From: Mucilaginibacter sp. OK283
Lineage (GTDB): Bacteria > Bacteroidota > Bacteroidia > Sphingobacteriales > Sphingobacteriaceae
Direction: 5' to 3'
DNA length: 64,000 bases
Assembly (NCBI RefSeq): GCF_900110415.1
Contig: NZ_FODR01000002.1
Coordinates: forward strand, 496,001-560,000
Below the pieces are notes generated by a model that saw nothing but the letters and a program-made list of their open reading frames with translations, was not told the DNA's origin and made no database searches. Of the stretch, positions 16,159-28,296 are shown piece after piece. Position 1 is the stretch's first letter; each line of letters starts with the position of its first letter. Position numbers and translations under genes: made by a program.

Positions 16159-19100
16159 TTGGCAAACAACATTAATCAAAGAGTAAACTTTGCAACCAGT
16201 AGAAAGGTACTTGATTACCCCGATTTCCTGGATGTTCAGTTACAATCTTTCCAGGAATTTTTTCAATTGGAAACCACCTCAGACAACCGCTATAAAGAAG
16301 GTTTGTTTAAAGTGTTTGCTGAAAATTTTCCTATCTCAGATTCAAGGAACATCTTCGTTTTAGAGTTTCTGGATTACTTTATTGATCCGCCACGTTATGA
16401 TATACAGGAGTGTATCGAGCGCGGATTAACTTATAGCGTACCATTAAAAGCCAAGCTTCGCCTGTCATGTAATGATGAGGAGCACGAAGATTTTGAAACA
16501 ATTGTACAGGATGTTTATTTGGGTACTATCCCTTATATGACACCTAAAGGTACATTTGTTATTAACGGTGCCGAGCGTGTAATTGTATCGCAGTTACACC
16601 GTTCACCTGGTGTATTCTTTGGCCAAAGCCGCCATACCAACGGTACAAAATTATACTCTGCCCGTGTTATTCCTTTCAAGGGTTCATGGATTGAGTTTGC
16701 TACAGACGTTAACAACGTGATGTATGCTTACATTGACCGTAAAAAGAAATTCCCGGTTACCACGTTGCTTCGTGCTATTGGTTATGACTCTGATAAAGAT
16801 ATATTAGAGTTATTTGAACTGGCCGACGAAGTAAAAGTTAGCAAATCGGGCCTGAAGAAATTCATTGGCCGTAAGCTTGCTGCAAGGGTACTTAAAAAAT
16901 GGGTAGAAGATTTTGTGGATGAGGATACCGGTGAAGTGGTATCTATCGACCGTAACGAAATTATCCTTGAGCGTGAAACTGTATTAGAAGATGACCATAT
17001 TGATATGATCATTGATGCTGGCGTTAAAACCATCATCCTGAACAAGGAAGATGCTTCAACCAGCGGTGATTATACTATTATATATAATACATTACAAAAA
17101 GATACTTCGAACTCTGAGAAAGAAGCGGTTGAGCATATCTACCGTCAATTACGTAACGCCGAACCACCTGATGAGGAAACTGCACGTGGTATCATCGATC
17201 GTTTGTTCTTCTCGGATAAAAGATATGACCTGGGCGATGTGGGCCGCTACCGCATCAACCGTAAATTGAAATTAAATACCTCTGATGAAACTAAGGTATT
17301 AACCAAACAGGATATTATCGCCATCGTAAAATATTTGATCAAACTGATCAACTCAAAAGCCGAGGTGGATGATATTGACCACTTGTCAAACCGTCGTGTT
17401 CGTACAGTGGGCGAGCAATTATATGCCCAGTTTGGTGTTGGTTTGGCCCGTATGGCCCGTACCATCCGCGAGCGTATGAACATCCGCGACAACGAGGTAT
17501 TTACACCTACTGACCTGATTAACGCACGTACACTATCATCTGTGATCAACTCGTTCTTCGGAACTAACCAGTTATCACAGTTTATGGACCAAACCAATCC
17601 ACTGGCAGAGATTACGCACAAGCGTCGTCTGTCAGCCCTTGGGCCCGGTGGTCTGTCACGTGAGCGTGCAGGTTTCGAGGTTCGTGACGTACACTACACC
17701 CACTACGGTAGGTTATGTACTATCGAAACTCCGGAAGGACCAAATATTGGTTTGATCTCGTCGCTTTGCGTACACGCCAAGATTAACAACTTAGGCTTTA
17801 TCGAAACACCGTACAAACGTGTGGTTGATGGTAAAGTGCAGGTTGATGAGCCGGTTATCTACTTATCTGCTGAGGACGAGGATGGTAAAACTATAGGCCA
17901 GGCAAACGCGCATTACGATGATAAAGGTGTATTTGCATTACCGAAAGTAAAAGCACGTTTTGAAGGTGACTTCCCGATCATCGAGCCTGAAAGGCTGGAT
18001 TTAATGGATATTGCTCCAAACCAGATCACGTCTATCGCGGCTTCATTAATTCCGTTTTTGGAACATGATGATGCTAACCGTGCCTTGATGGGATCGAACA
18101 TGCAACGCCAGGCTGTGCCTTTGTTACGCCCTGAGGCGCCGATTGTTGGTACCGGTTTGGAAGGCCGTGTGGCAAAAGATTCACGTACACTAATCAATGC
18201 CGAAGGCGATGGTGTGGTTGAGTATGTAGATGCTAACGAAATCCGGATTAAATATGACCGTAACGAGCTTGACCGCCTGATATCATTTGATGGCGATTCA
18301 AAAAGCTACCGTTTAACCAAGTTCAAGAAAACCAACCAAAGTACTACCATGAACCTTAAGCCTATTGTTAAAAAAGGGCAACGGGTATCAAAAGGTGAAG
18401 TGCTTTGCGAAGGTTACGCAACACAGGCAGGCGAGCTTGCCCTGGGCCGTAACTTAAAGGTGGCTTTCATGCCTTGGCAAGGTTACAACTTTGAGGATGC
18501 TATCGTGATCTCTGAGCGCGTTGTATCACAGGATATTTTCACTTCGCTTCACGTTGAAGAGTTTGAACTGGAAGTACGTGATACCAAACGTGGTGAAGAA
18601 GAATTAACACCAGATATCCCTAACGTATCAGAAGAAGCTACTAAAGACCTTGACGAAGACGGTATTATCCGTGTAGGTGCCGAGGTTAAAGAAGGCGATA
18701 TCCTGATAGGTAAGATTACCCCTAAAGGCGAATCTGACCCATCACCGGAAGAAAAACTGTTACGCGCCATTTTTGGTGATAAAGCGGGTGATGTTAAGGA
18801 TGCATCTTTAAAAACTCCACCGTCAATTGCCGGTGTGGTTATAGATACCAAATTGTTTAGCCGTGCTAAGAAAACTTCGAAAGCCGAAGAAAAAGCACAG
18901 TTGGAGAAACTGGATAACAAACATGATAAAGCAGTAAAAGATCTTAAAAACACTTTGATTGAAAAGTTATTTGAGATTGTGAACGGCAAAACATCGCAAG
19001 GTGTTTACAACGTTTACAAAGAGCTTCATGTGCCTAAAGGTGTAAAATTCACCCAGAAAATTTTAGTTGAGCTTAATTACGAGAACATTAACCCAACTAA

Positions 19101-19962
19101 ATGGACAACTGATGATGATAAAAACGACCAGATAAAAACCTTGCTTCATAACTACAATATCAAGGTTAATGAAGAGCTGGGCGCTTACCGTCGTGATAAA
19201 TTCGCTATCAGTGTGGGTGATGAGCTGCCATCGGGTATAGTTCAAATGGCTAAAGTTTACATTGCTAAAAAGCGTAAGCTTAAAGTGGGTGATAAAATGG
19301 CCGGTCGTCACGGTAATAAAGGTATTGTTGCACGTATTGTACGTGATGAGGATATGCCTTTCCTTGAAGACGGAACACCGGTTGATATTGTGTTGAACCC
19401 GCTGGGTGTACCTTCACGTATGAACTTAGGGCAGATATACGAAACCGTATTAGGTTGGGCAGGTAAAGAGTTAGGCATTAAATTCGCTACCCCAATTTTT
19501 GATGGTGCAAGCCATACCGAAGTTGAGGAGTGGGTTAAAAAGGCAAACTTACCAGAATCTGGCCGTACCTATTTATACAATGGCTTAACAGGCGACCGTT
19601 TTGACCAGCAAACCACAGTAGGTATCATATACATGCTGAAACTTGGTCACATGGTTGATGATAAGATGCACGCACGTTCTATCGGGCCATACTCATTAAT
19701 TACACAACAACCATTGGGTGGTAAAGCCCAGTTTGGTGGTCAGCGTTTTGGTGAGATGGAGGTTTGGGCATTGGAAGCATTTGGTGCTGCCAATATCCTG
19801 CAGGAGATATTAACCGTTAAATCGGATGATGTTATCGGCCGTGCCAAAACTTATGAGGCTATTGTTAAAGGTGAAAACCTGCCAACACCATCAGTTCCTG
19901 AATCATTCAACGTATTGGTTCATGAATTAAGAGGTTTAGGTTTAGATATCACCCTGGAATAA
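16159..19962 (+). CDS. rpoB: RNA polymerase subunit beta
   Basis: 1267 residues from TTG 16159, giving [16 protein letters not shown]; no ATG lies near. Seen: the rifampicin-pocket block [34 protein letters not shown] with unaltered residues, the catalytic-region blocks [29 protein letters not shown], and the C-terminal [23 protein letters not shown]. Core enzyme subunit with rpoC. Gap to rpoC is 154 bases and filled by an inverted repeat. Confidence 0.98.
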   Translation: MANNINQRVNFATSRKVLDYPDFLDVQLQSFQEFFQLETTSDNRYKEGLFKVFAENFPISDSRNIFVLEFLDYFIDPPRYDIQECIERGLTYSVPLKAKLRLSCNDEEHEDFETIVQDVYLGTIPYMTPKGTFVINGAERVIVSQLHRSPGVFFGQSRHTNGTKLYSARVIPFKGSWIEFATDVNNVMYAYIDRKKKFPVTTLLRAIGYDSDKDILELFELADEVKVSKSGLKKFIGRKLAARVLKKWVEDFVDEDTGEVVSIDRNEIILERETVLEDDHIDMIIDAGVKTIILNKEDASTSGDYTIIYNTLQKDTSNSEKEAVEHIYRQLRNAEPPDEETARGIIDRLFFSDKRYDLGDVGRYRINRKLKLNTSDETKVLTKQDIIAIVKYLIKLINSKAEVDDIDHLSNRRVRTVGEQLYAQFGVGLARMARTIRERMNIRDNEVFTPTDLINARTLSSVINSFFGTNQLSQFMDQTNPLAEITHKRRLSALGPGGLSRERAGFEVRDVHYTHYGRLCTIETPEGPNIGLISSLCVHAKINNLGFIETPYKRVVDGKVQVDEPVIYLSAEDEDGKTIGQANAHYDDKGVFALPKVKARFEGDFPIIEPERLDLMDIAPNQITSIAASLIPFLEHDDANRALMGSNMQRQAVPLLRPEAPIVGTGLEGRVAKDSRTLINAEGDGVVEYVDANEIRIKYDRNELDRLISFDGDSKSYRLTKFKKTNQSTTMNLKPIVKKGQRVSKGEVLCEGYATQAGELALGRNLKVAFMPWQGYNFEDAIVISERVVSQDIFTSLHVEEFELEVRDTKRGEEELTPDIPNVSEEATKDLDEDGIIRVGAEVKEGDILIGKITPKGESDPSPEEKLLRAIFGDKAGDVKDASLKTPPSIAGVVIDTKLFSRAKKTSKAEEKAQLEKLDNKHDKAVKDLKNTLIEKLFEIVNGKTSQGVYNVYKELHVPKGVKFTQKILVELNYENINPTKWTTDDDKNDQIKTLLHNYNIKVNEELGAYRRDKFAISVGDELPSGIVQMAKVYIAKKRKLKVGDKMAGRHGNKGIVARIVRDEDMPFLEDGTPVDIVLNPLGVPSRMNLGQIYETVLGWAGKELGIKFATPIFDGASHTEVEEWVKKANLPESGRTYLYNGLTGDRFDQQTTVGIIYMLKLGHMVDDKMHARSIGPYSLITQQPLGGKAQFGGQRFGEMEVWALEAFGAANILQEILTVKSDDVIGRAKTYEAIVKGENLPTPSVPESFNVLVHELRGLGLDITLE

Positions 19963-19967
19963 TTAGT

Positions 19968-20092
19968 GATTTAGTGAGTTAGTGAATTAGTGATTGATAA
20001 AGTCGATCAGAATTTGCTAACTCGCTAATTCAAGAATAATGTGAATGGTTTGGCAGGTTGCTTAAATCACTAATTCACTAACTCACTAATTC
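19968..20092. repeat. Word-built inverted repeat between rpoB and rpoC, 28-bp arms
   Basis: Arms 19968-19995 and 20065-20092 pair at 27 of 28 positions. Both are made of attagtga/gttagtga words; the loop (19996-20064) holds a partial extra copy. The transcript would carry a very stable hairpin directly ahead of the rpoC SD. The words resemble those in the tRNA-Tyr/tRNA-Gly spacer. Confidence 0.8.
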
Positions 20093-20107
20093 AATCATTA
20101 AAAAAAC

Positions 20108-20113
20108 AAGGAG
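20108..20113 (+). promoter_or_regulatory. SD-like site of rpoC
   Basis: AAGGAG three bases before the ATG at 20117. Spacing is short, so its strength is uncertain. Confidence 0.45.
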
Positions 20114-20116
20114 ACT

Positions 20117-23100
20117 ATGTCTTACAAAAAGGATAATAAAATCAAAAGTAATTTCACCACAATTACTATCAGCCTGGCCTCTCCCGAGTCCATTCTTGAG
20201 CGTTCAAGCGGTGAGGTTTTAAAACCAGAAACCATCAACTACAGGACCTATAAACCTGAGCGTGATGGTTTATTCTGCGAGCGTATTTTTGGTCCGGTTA
20301 AAGATTATGAGTGCCATTGCGGTAAATACAAACGTATCCGTTACAAGGGTATAGTTTGCGACCGTTGCGGTGTTGAAGTAACCGAGAAAAAAGTTCGTCG
20401 CGAGCGCATGGGCCACATTAACCTTGTAGTTCCTGTTGCGCACATCTGGTACTTCCGTTCGTTGCCAAATAAAATTGGTTACTTACTGGGCTTACCAACA
20501 AAACGGCTAGACTTAATTATATACTACGAGCGCTATGTAGTAATACAGGCAGGTATCAAAGAATCAGACGGAATCAACAAAATGGATTTCCTGACTGAAG
20601 AAGAATACCTTGATGTATTAGATACCCTTCCGAAAGAAAACCAGTACCTTGACGACAAAGATCCTCAGAAATTTGTTGCCAAAATGGGTGCCGAGGCTTT
20701 GGAAGAATTATTAAAACGCCTTGATTTGGATGAGCTTTCATTTAGCTTACGCCACCAGGCAGCAAACGAAACTTCACAACAACGTAAAAACGAAGCATTA
20801 AAACGTTTACAGGTTGTTGAGGCTTTCCGTGATGCAAAAACCAGGATTGAAAATAACCCAGAGTGGATGATTGTTAAAATCGTTCCGGTTATCCCGCCTG
20901 AATTGCGTCCGTTAGTGCCTTTGGAAGGCGGCCGTTTCGCTACTTCAGATTTGAATGACCTTTACCGCCGTGTAATTATCCGTAACAACCGTTTAAAACG
21001 TTTGATCGAGATTAAAGCGCCGGAAGTTATCTTACGTAACGAAAAACGTATGTTACAAGAAGCTGTAGATTCGTTATTCGATAACTCACGTAAAGTTAAC
21101 GCGGTTAAAACCGAAGGTAACCGTGCTTTAAAATCACTTTCGGATATCCTGAAAGGTAAACAAGGCCGTTTCCGTCAAAACTTATTAGGTAAACGTGTGG
21201 ATTACTCTGCCCGTTCGGTAATTGTTGTAGGGCCAAACCTTAAATTACACGAGTGCGGTTTACCAAAAGATATGGCTGCCGAGCTGTTTAAACCATTTAT
21301 CATCCGCAAAATGATTGAGCGTGGTGTAGTTAAAACAGTAAAATCTGCTAAAAAGATTGTTGACCGTAAAGACCCATTAGTTTGGGATATTTTGGAAAAC
21401 GTATTGAAAGGACACCCTGTATTGCTAAACCGTGCGCCTACGCTGCACAGGTTGGGTATTCAGTCGTTCCAGCCTAAACTGGTTGAAGGTAAAGCGATTC
21501 AATTGCACCCATTAACCTGTACGGCCTTCAACGCGGATTTTGACGGTGACCAGATGGCCGTTCACGTACCACTTGGTAACGCGGCAATTTTGGAAGCCCA
21601 GGTATTGATGCTTGCATCACACAACATTTTGAACCCTGCCAACGGTACGCCTATTACAGTACCATCACAAGACATGGTGCTTGGTTTGTACTACATAACC
21701 AAAGGCCGTAAAACTGATGATGGACGTGTTGTAAAAGGCCAGGGTTTAACTTTTTACTCATCCGAGGAAGTTATTATTGCTTACAACGAACGTAAAATTG
21801 ATTTGCACGCCTTTATAAAAGTTAAAGCTTTGACAAAAGACCGTGAAGGCAATATTGTAAGCAAAATTATTGATACTACTGTAGGCCGCGTGTTGTTTAA
21901 CGAACATGTACCTGTTGAAGTAGGTTATATCAATGAACTGCTTACCAAGAAATCACTGCGTGATATTATTGGCGAGGTGGTGAAAATTACCGGTATGGCA
22001 CGTGCAGCACAATTCCTTGATGATATTAAGGAGTTAGGTTTCAAGATGGCATTCCAGGGTGGTTTATCATTTAACCTGAAGGATATCAATATCCCTGCAG
22101 AAAAAGTTACACTGATCGAAACTGCCTCTAAACAGGTTGAAGAGGTTATGGGTAACTATAACATGGGTTTCATTACCAACAACGAGCGTTATAACCAAAT
22201 TATCGATATCTGGACACGTATCAATAACCGCTTAACAGCGAATGTGATGGACATCCTGAGCAACGATAACCAGGGCTTTAACTCGGTGTATATGATGCTT
22301 GATTCCGGAGCACGTGGTTCTAAAGAGCAGATCCGTCAGCTTGCAGGTATGCGTGGTTTGATGGCTAAGCCTCAGAAATCTGGTTCAGGTGGCGAGATTA
22401 TCGAGAACCCTATCCTTTCAAACTTTAAAGAAGGTTTGTCGGTATTGGAGTACTTTATCTCAACCCACGGTGCGCGTAAAGGTTTGGCGGATACGGCATT
22501 AAAAACAGCTGATGCTGGTTACTTAACCCGTAGGCTGCATGACGTTGCCCAGGACATGATTGTAGGCGAAGTGGATTGCGGTACCTTAAGGGGTATTTAT
22601 ACAACTGCGCTAAAAGATAACGAAGATATTGTTGAGCCATTATACGATCGTATTTTAGGCCGTACTACCTTGCATGATGTTCATGACCCTATCACAGGCG
22701 AATTGCTGGCATCTGCAGGACAGGATCTGACAGAGGAAGTTGCCAAGAAAATTGAAAATTCTCCTTTAGAAGGTGTTGAAATCCGTTCGGTATTAACTTG
22801 CGAAAGCAGGAGAGGTGTATGTGCATTATGCTATGGCCGTAACCTTGCAAGCGGCAAACGCGTGCAAAAAGGCGAGGCTGTTGGTGTAATTGCTGCACAA
22901 TCAATTGGTGAGCCGGGTACACAGTTAACGTTACGTACATTCCACGTGGGTGGTACCGCGTCAAACATTGCGGCTGAATCACAGATCAACGCTAAGTTTG
23001 ATGGTATCATCGAATTTGAAAACGTACGTACGGTTGAATTCAGTACTGCCGAAGAAGGTAAAGTTGATGTGGTATTAGGTCGCTCGGGCGAGTTCAGGAT

Positions 23101-24406
23101 TGTTGAGCAGGGAAGCAATAAAGTTATTGTTACCAACAACATTCCTTATGGTTCATACCTGTATGTTAAAGATGGTGCCAAAATCACCAGAGGCGACAGG
23201 ATTTGTTCATGGGATCCGTACAATGCGGTTATTATATCTGAATTTGCAGGTTTAACCCAGTTTGAAGCTGTATTAGAAGGTATCACTTTCCGTGAAGAAT
23301 CTGACGAGCAAACCGGTCACCGCGAGAAAGTAATTATCGATACCAGGGATAAAACTAAAAACCCTGTTATCCAGATCACGGATACAAAAGGTAACGTAAT
23401 AAAAGGATATAACATTCCTGTAGGTGCTCACATTGCCGTTGAAGAAGGCGAAAAACTACAAACCGGGCAGGTTATTGCTAAAATCCCTCGTTCAACAGGT
23501 AAAACCCGCGATATCACCGGTGGTTTACCACGTGTAACCGAGTTGTTTGAAGCACGTAACCCATCTAACCCGGCTGTAGTAACCGAAATTGATGGCGTGG
23601 TAACCTTAGGCGGTATTAAACGTGGTAACCGCGAAATGACCATCGAATCAAAAGATGGCCAGATCAAGAAATACCTTGTTCCATTGTCAAAACACATCCT
23701 GGTACAGGATAACGACTTTGTGAAGGCTGGTATGCCGTTATCAGATGGCTCCATATCTCCGGCAGATATCCTGGCTATTAAAGGCCCGGCTGCAGTGCAG
23801 GAGTACCTGGTAAATGGTATACAAGAGGTTTACCGTTTGCAGGGTGTGAAAATTAACGATAAACACTTTGAGGTTATCGTTCACCAGATGATGCAGAAAG
23901 TAGCTATCGAGGATGCAGGTGATACCCGTTTCTTGGAGCGCGAAGCTGTTGACAGCTGGGATTTCATGAACGAGAACGATGAGATATTTGACAAGAAAGT
24001 TGTAGTTGAGCCAGGTGATTCAACAACATTAAAAGCTGGTCAGATAGTATCATTAAGGAGGTTACGCGATGAGAACTCGATTTTAAAACGTAAAGATTTG
24101 AAATTGGTTGAAGTACGCGATGCAATCGCAGCTACATCAAGCCCGATACTGCAAGGTATCACCAGGGCCTCGTTAGGCACCAAATCGTTTATCTCTGCCG
24201 CCTCGTTCCAGGAAACTACCAAAGTACTGAACGAAGCAGCAATCGCAGGTAAAAAAGACAACATGCTTGGCTTGAAAGAAAACGTTATTGTTGGTCACCT
24301 TATTCCTTCCGGTACAGGTTTACGCGAATACGAAAATATCCGTGTAGGCTCACAGGAAGAGTTCGACCGCTTAATGGCTTCAAAAGCTGAAGAAGTAGAA
24401 GCATAG
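20117..24406 (+). CDS. rpoC: RNA polymerase subunit beta'
   Basis: 1429 residues. Seen: N-terminal zinc ribbon [20 protein letters not shown], the active-site Mg block [12 protein letters not shown], the second zinc site in [17 protein letters not shown], bridge/trigger regions including [19 protein letters not shown]. Full length for the phylum. Ends the operon before a strong terminator. Confidence 0.98.
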   Translation: MSYKKDNKIKSNFTTITISLASPESILERSSGEVLKPETINYRTYKPERDGLFCERIFGPVKDYECHCGKYKRIRYKGIVCDRCGVEVTEKKVRRERMGHINLVVPVAHIWYFRSLPNKIGYLLGLPTKRLDLIIYYERYVVIQAGIKESDGINKMDFLTEEEYLDVLDTLPKENQYLDDKDPQKFVAKMGAEALEELLKRLDLDELSFSLRHQAANETSQQRKNEALKRLQVVEAFRDAKTRIENNPEWMIVKIVPVIPPELRPLVPLEGGRFATSDLNDLYRRVIIRNNRLKRLIEIKAPEVILRNEKRMLQEAVDSLFDNSRKVNAVKTEGNRALKSLSDILKGKQGRFRQNLLGKRVDYSARSVIVVGPNLKLHECGLPKDMAAELFKPFIIRKMIERGVVKTVKSAKKIVDRKDPLVWDILENVLKGHPVLLNRAPTLHRLGIQSFQPKLVEGKAIQLHPLTCTAFNADFDGDQMAVHVPLGNAAILEAQVLMLASHNILNPANGTPITVPSQDMVLGLYYITKGRKTDDGRVVKGQGLTFYSSEEVIIAYNERKIDLHAFIKVKALTKDREGNIVSKIIDTTVGRVLFNEHVPVEVGYINELLTKKSLRDIIGEVVKITGMARAAQFLDDIKELGFKMAFQGGLSFNLKDINIPAEKVTLIETASKQVEEVMGNYNMGFITNNERYNQIIDIWTRINNRLTANVMDILSNDNQGFNSVYMMLDSGARGSKEQIRQLAGMRGLMAKPQKSGSGGEIIENPILSNFKEGLSVLEYFISTHGARKGLADTALKTADAGYLTRRLHDVAQDMIVGEVDCGTLRGIYTTALKDNEDIVEPLYDRILGRTTLHDVHDPITGELLASAGQDLTEEVAKKIENSPLEGVEIRSVLTCESRRGVCALCYGRNLASGKRVQKGEAVGVIAAQSIGEPGTQLTLRTFHVGGTASNIAAESQINAKFDGIIEFENVRTVEFSTAEEGKVDVVLGRSGEFRIVEQGSNKVIVTNNIPYGSYLYVKDGAKITRGDRICSWDPYNAVIISEFAGLTQFEAVLEGITFREESDEQTGHREKVIIDTRDKTKNPVIQITDTKGNVIKGYNIPVGAHIAVEEGEKLQTGQVIAKIPRSTGKTRDITGGLPRVTELFEARNPSNPAVVTEIDGVVTLGGIKRGNREMTIESKDGQIKKYLVPLSKHILVQDNDFVKAGMPLSDGSISPADILAIKGPAAVQEYLVNGIQEVYRLQGVKINDKHFEVIVHQMMQKVAIEDAGDTRFLEREAVDSWDFMNENDEIFDKKVVVEPGDSTTLKAGQIVSLRRLRDENSILKRKDLKLVEVRDAIAATSSPILQGITRASLGTKSFISAASFQETTKVLNEAAIAGKKDNMLGLKENVIVGHLIPSGTGLREYENIRVGSQEEFDRLMASKAEEVEA

Positions 24407-24427
24407 TTTAAACTATTTATACTATCC

Positions 24428-24466
24428 AAGTCCCCCGGGTTTTATACCCCCGGGGGACTTTTTTTT
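24428..24466 (+). terminator. Terminator after rpoC
   Basis: GC-rich stem (aagtccccc... / ...gggggactt) between 24428 and 24460 with a small loop and an eight-base T run. Ends the rplK-rpoC transcript. Confidence 0.92.
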
Positions 24467-24634
24467 GAAATAATTTTTAATTAGTTAAAACAAAAGAGAC
24501 AAACACCTGTTTAAGCTGAACTTGTTTTGAACGTTGCATGCATCTTGGTATTAAAACAAAGGGAAAAGAACAAAGTAATTACACTAACAAAAGAGACTAC
24601 GATGAAAAGTACGTCTTTTTGTTATTTTAGTAGC

Positions 24635-24946
24635 ATGGAAGAACAAAACGAAAACCAGCTCAATATTGAGCTCTCTGAAGAAATTGCCGAAGGCATTTAT
24701 TCAAACCTGGCCATCATTACCCACTCCAGTTCGGAGTTTGTGCTCGACTTTATCAGGGTTATGCCCGGGGTACCTAAAGCTAAAGTGAAATCAAGGATAA
24801 TTTTAACTCCCGAGCATGCCAAACGCCTTTTATCGGCATTAGATGAGAACATCGAAAAGTTTGAAACATTAAATGGCCGCATCAAAATTCAACAGGACCC
24901 GTCGGGTTTTCCGATGAATTTTGGCGGCACAATGGGGCAGGCATAA
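24635..24946 (+). CDS. DUF3467 family protein
   Basis: 103 residues from ATG 24635 (MEEQNENQLNIELSEEIAEGIYSNLAIITHSSSEFVLDFI). In-frame starts at 24527 and 24602 add an unconserved stretch, so I prefer 24635. Family members are about 100 residues, of unknown function, and in Bacteroidota regularly follow rpoC. The fold appears beta-rich with a helix (TPEHAKRLLSALDENIEKFE). The rpoC terminator upstream implies its own promoter. Confidence 0.8.
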   Translation: MEEQNENQLNIELSEEIAEGIYSNLAIITHSSSEFVLDFIRVMPGVPKAKVKSRIILTPEHAKRLLSALDENIEKFETLNGRIKIQQDPSGFPMNFGGTMGQA

Positions 24947-25072
24947 TGCATAGCTGATTATGAATATTAAATGAAGTTGTCTCAGAATTGGATTAATATT
25001 TGCATGCTAGATTGTAACCATTATGCGTTATAAGGGTTCACTTAATAACTATTTAGCTTAGTCTAACATCAT

Positions 25073-27076
25073 ATGAAAAGTACTATTGTTTTAGATGCAG
25101 GATCCGCCATTTTATTGGTGGCCTTTTTGGTAGGGATGACATGTAATCATTTATCAAATAATTCATACACAAAAATTAAAAAAGCTACAGGCACTACATA
25201 CTACGTTGATAACAACAGCGGGGATGATAGTAATACAGGCACCGCTGTTGGCACCGCCTGGAAATCCCTTGCTAAAGTAAATGGTATTAAATACAATCCT
25301 GGTGACCGGATTTTGTTCAAAAGAGGTTGTACCTGGAAAGGACAGCTTAATCCAATTGTATCAGGAGCTCAAGGCTCTCCTATAGTTTTTAGTGCTTATG
25401 GATCTGGAGACAAGCCAGTAATAAGTGGGTTTACAACACTATCTAACTGGGAAAGCGTAGGGGGGGGGATTTGGCAAGTTGATTGTTCGTCTTGCGCTAC
25501 GGCTTTAAATATGGTTGCCATGGACGATGTTTCATTAGCCATGGGGCGTTATCCCAACTCTAATACTGCAAATAAAGGATACTTGACTATAGATAGTCAT
25601 CAGGCAAATATCAGCATAACCGATAATAACGCTGGAAATTCAACAAATTGGACTGGTGCAGAGGTAGTGATCAGAAAAAACAGGTGGGTTATTGATAGAA
25701 GCCCAATTGTAAAACAGGATGGCCCCACTATTTATTATACGGCCACCTCCAATTATAATCCGCTCGATAAATTTGGCTATTTTATTCAAAATAGCGTCAA
25801 AACACTTGATAAGCCGGGCGAATGGTATTTTAATAAGATTACTAAAAAATTGATGTTGTATTCAGGCGCTTCAAAGCCATCCGGCGTCGTAAACGCAAGC
25901 GGTGTTGACAAACTCCTTTCAATAAATAATAAAAGTTACATTACTATTGACGGATTGGAGTTTGATGGCGCCAATGTAAATGCTGTTGAGATCAAAGGCT
26001 CAGAATTTATAAAATTTGTAAATAATAAAGTTGCCTTTTCCGGAGTTAATGCCATTTTGATGGCCAACGCTAACGCAATTACTATACGTAGTTGTGTAAT
26101 TGAAAAATCCAACAATAACGCCATAGATGGGCATTACAACTGCAATAATTTAGTAATATCGGGCAATCAGATAAACAACACCGGAAGAGATGCCGGGATG
26201 GGACAAAGTGGCGATGGAGCATATATGGGTATTACTGTCAATGGATCGAATAATAGCGTCGACTCAAACGAAGTTATTAATACAGGATACATACCAATAA
26301 CATTTCGGGGAAATACCGATGTTGAACGTAATTTTATAAATAATTATGCAATTGTTAAGGACGATGGCGGGGGTATCTATACTCGCGATTCGACGAATGT
26401 TACAAGAGTTCGTAAGGTTGCAAATAACATCGTAATCAATGGTGTGGGTGCCGGCGCCGGAACCGATAAGCCAGACTATTTAAATGTTACCGGTATTTAT
26501 ATCGACGACAATTCTAAGAATCTTCAAATAATTGGAAATACCTTGGCTTACAATGGCTTTAGTGGTATTTTTATTCACAATTCAAACAATGTGAGTGTAA
26601 AAGAGAACACCGTATTTAGCAATGGTCGGCAAATTTTAATGCGCCATGATCAAATCTCAGCTAATAGCCCTTTAAAGTTAGTCGATATTTCAGGTAATAT
26701 TTTTGCAACTACTAAATCAAGCCAATTGGTAGGTGAATTAAGCACCATAAATGATAACGAAGTGTCAAAGAGTTGTAAGTTCACTAACAATCATTATCTG
26801 CAAGCTCCTGGTGCAAAAGGATTAACTACGTTGGTCACTTCTTCAAGCCGTACCTCGTTGAGGACGCTGCGGGATATTTCAACAACTGATGTTAACCAGA
26901 ATAATTCCGGAACTATACAAACGATTGATGGCAATTCGCTTCGATTTGAATACAATGCCACTAATATGCCTAAAGTGATTAGTTTGGCAGGAAGTTATAC
27001 GGATTATAAACATAATATTTATAACAAAACGGTTACGTTGCAGCCGTTTACGTCCGTTATATTGATAAAGCAATAA
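25073..27076 (+). CDS. Secreted right-handed parallel beta-helix protein
   Basis: 667 residues. The N-terminus has a hydrophobic signal (AILLVAFLVGMT) with Cys at about residue 24, so it may be a lipoprotein, although the lipobox is weak. Then TYYVDNNSGDDSNTGTAVGTAWKSLAKVN, the usual opening of pectate-lyase-like/PL9-like helices, and many coils such as FVNNKVAFSGVNAILMANANAITIRSC and NNLVISGNQINNTG. Such proteins are polysaccharide lyases or carbohydrate-binding surface proteins. Catalytic residues cannot be assigned by eye. Its place at the edge of the EPS locus suggests a role in trimming or anchoring that polymer (inference). Confidence 0.65.
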   Translation: MKSTIVLDAGSAILLVAFLVGMTCNHLSNNSYTKIKKATGTTYYVDNNSGDDSNTGTAVGTAWKSLAKVNGIKYNPGDRILFKRGCTWKGQLNPIVSGAQGSPIVFSAYGSGDKPVISGFTTLSNWESVGGGIWQVDCSSCATALNMVAMDDVSLAMGRYPNSNTANKGYLTIDSHQANISITDNNAGNSTNWTGAEVVIRKNRWVIDRSPIVKQDGPTIYYTATSNYNPLDKFGYFIQNSVKTLDKPGEWYFNKITKKLMLYSGASKPSGVVNASGVDKLLSINNKSYITIDGLEFDGANVNAVEIKGSEFIKFVNNKVAFSGVNAILMANANAITIRSCVIEKSNNNAIDGHYNCNNLVISGNQINNTGRDAGMGQSGDGAYMGITVNGSNNSVDSNEVINTGYIPITFRGNTDVERNFINNYAIVKDDGGGIYTRDSTNVTRVRKVANNIVINGVGAGAGTDKPDYLNVTGIYIDDNSKNLQIIGNTLAYNGFSGIFIHNSNNVSVKENTVFSNGRQILMRHDQISANSPLKLVDISGNIFATTKSSQLVGELSTINDNEVSKSCKFTNNHYLQAPGAKGLTTLVTSSSRTSLRTLRDISTTDVNQNNSGTIQTIDGNSLRFEYNATNMPKVISLAGSYTDYKHNIYNKTVTLQPFTSVILIKQ

Positions 27077-27446
27077 CGAATAATATAGTTAAAATGCGAA
27101 GCGGCCCGTTTTAACCAAACCGTTATGTGATGTGTTGGGTTGGGATCTGTTTTGTTAAACAAACGTAGTATTTGGTGACAAAAATAAATGACAGTTTGCT
27201 TAACATTTAGTTTACTAAAGCCTAACCAAGTCTTAGAATTAAATTAACTTGTTATGTCAAATAAATTACAATATTTGATGAATTGAATCTGGTAATTTGC
27301 AATTTTTATCCTTTATAGTGCTTAATTTTAAAAAAAATAAAATGATATAAAAAATATATTGCAAAATTGAAAATTTTTGCTTTATATTGCAGTTCCAAAA
27401 TATTACAGTTTTATTACATTTATCTAAAAATATTTATACTGTTTGC
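27077..27446. other. 370-bp AT-rich regulatory gap before the EPS operon
   Basis: A weak hairpin (gttaaaa 27088-27094 with ttttaac 27109-27115) may end the beta-helix gene. The rest is very AT-rich. Two imperfect -7 candidates were seen (ggtaatttgc near 27290 and tatattgc near 27384), neither an exact TAnnTTTG. The main EPS promoter probably lies here, but I cannot fix it. Confidence 0.4.
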
Positions 27447-28268
27447 ATGAATAAAAATCTGCTTCAAAGACTGAGTTTTGCAATTGTCCTCATTCTTTCT
27501 TTTTTCTTAATTACTTCCTGTTCGTCAGTTAAAAATGTTAAATATTTCCGCGATATACCCGACTCGACGCTTTCAACTTCAATAGGAAGAGCCGAATATG
27601 TTGAGCCTGTAATACAAACTGACGATATTTTAACAATAGTTGTTCAAACGCTTGACCCCAACGCTACAAGCCTCATAAATATGGGGAATGTGCCAGTCAG
27701 TGCAACTGGTACAAGTACAGTTAATACCGGCATATTATCAGTTGGACAGCAAGTTGTTTCCGGATATTTGGTTGACAAGGAAGGCGATGTTGAATTGCCC
27801 ATTTTAGGCAAAGTCCAAGTAGTGGGATTAACAACCAGTAAAGCAAAGACGCTTATTGAGGCCAAAGCCGGGGAATTTTATAAAAGCCCTTCGGTGACGG
27901 TTAGGTATGCTAATTTTAAAATAAGTGTTGCCGGTGAAGTTGCCAGGCCATCTACATACATAATACCGAATGAAAAGGTAACCATTTTAGATGCTTTAAC
28001 AATGGCCGGAGACCTCACTATATTTGGCAAGCGTGATAATGTTTTGTTGATTCGTCAAAACGAAGACGGAACAAAAACAGCTTATAGGATAAACTTAAAT
28101 AAAAGCAACATCATGACTGCTCCTTATTACTACCTGAGGCAGAATGATTTTATTTATGTCGAACCTGGCAAAGCCAAAGCAGCTGCTAATGATGCTAACC
28201 AACTTAGAACTTACACTATCATAGGTTCTGCTTTATCAGTATTAATCATTATAGCTTCCAGACTATAA
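27447..28268 (+). CDS. wza: Wza-like polysaccharide export lipoprotein
   Basis: 273 residues from ATG 27447 (MNKNLLQRLSFAIVLILSFFLITSC-SS), a clear lipoprotein signal with Cys near residue 25; the longer frame from 27387 would bury it. Then the polysaccharide-export domain (DDILTIVVQTLDPNA ... GYLVDKEGDVELPILGKVQVVGLT) and a SLBB-type domain (FKISVAGEVARPSTYIIPNEKVTILDALTMAGDLT), with a C-terminal hydrophobic stretch (TIIGSALSVLIIIASRL). Outer-membrane channel subunit for EPS export, partner of the Wzc-like protein 28 bases downstream. Confidence 0.85.
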   Translation: MNKNLLQRLSFAIVLILSFFLITSCSSVKNVKYFRDIPDSTLSTSIGRAEYVEPVIQTDDILTIVVQTLDPNATSLINMGNVPVSATGTSTVNTGILSVGQQVVSGYLVDKEGDVELPILGKVQVVGLTTSKAKTLIEAKAGEFYKSPSVTVRYANFKISVAGEVARPSTYIIPNEKVTILDALTMAGDLTIFGKRDNVLLIRQNEDGTKTAYRINLNKSNIMTAPYYYLRQNDFIYVEPGKAKAAANDANQLRTYTIIGSALSVLIIIASRL

Positions 28269-28296
28269 CCCTCAACAATTATCTTCTACATATTTT

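Noticed and set aside
17571..17640. Possible rifampicin-resistance changes in rpoB
   Set aside because: The [13 protein letters not shown] ... HKRRLSALG block shows the usual sensitive-type residues.
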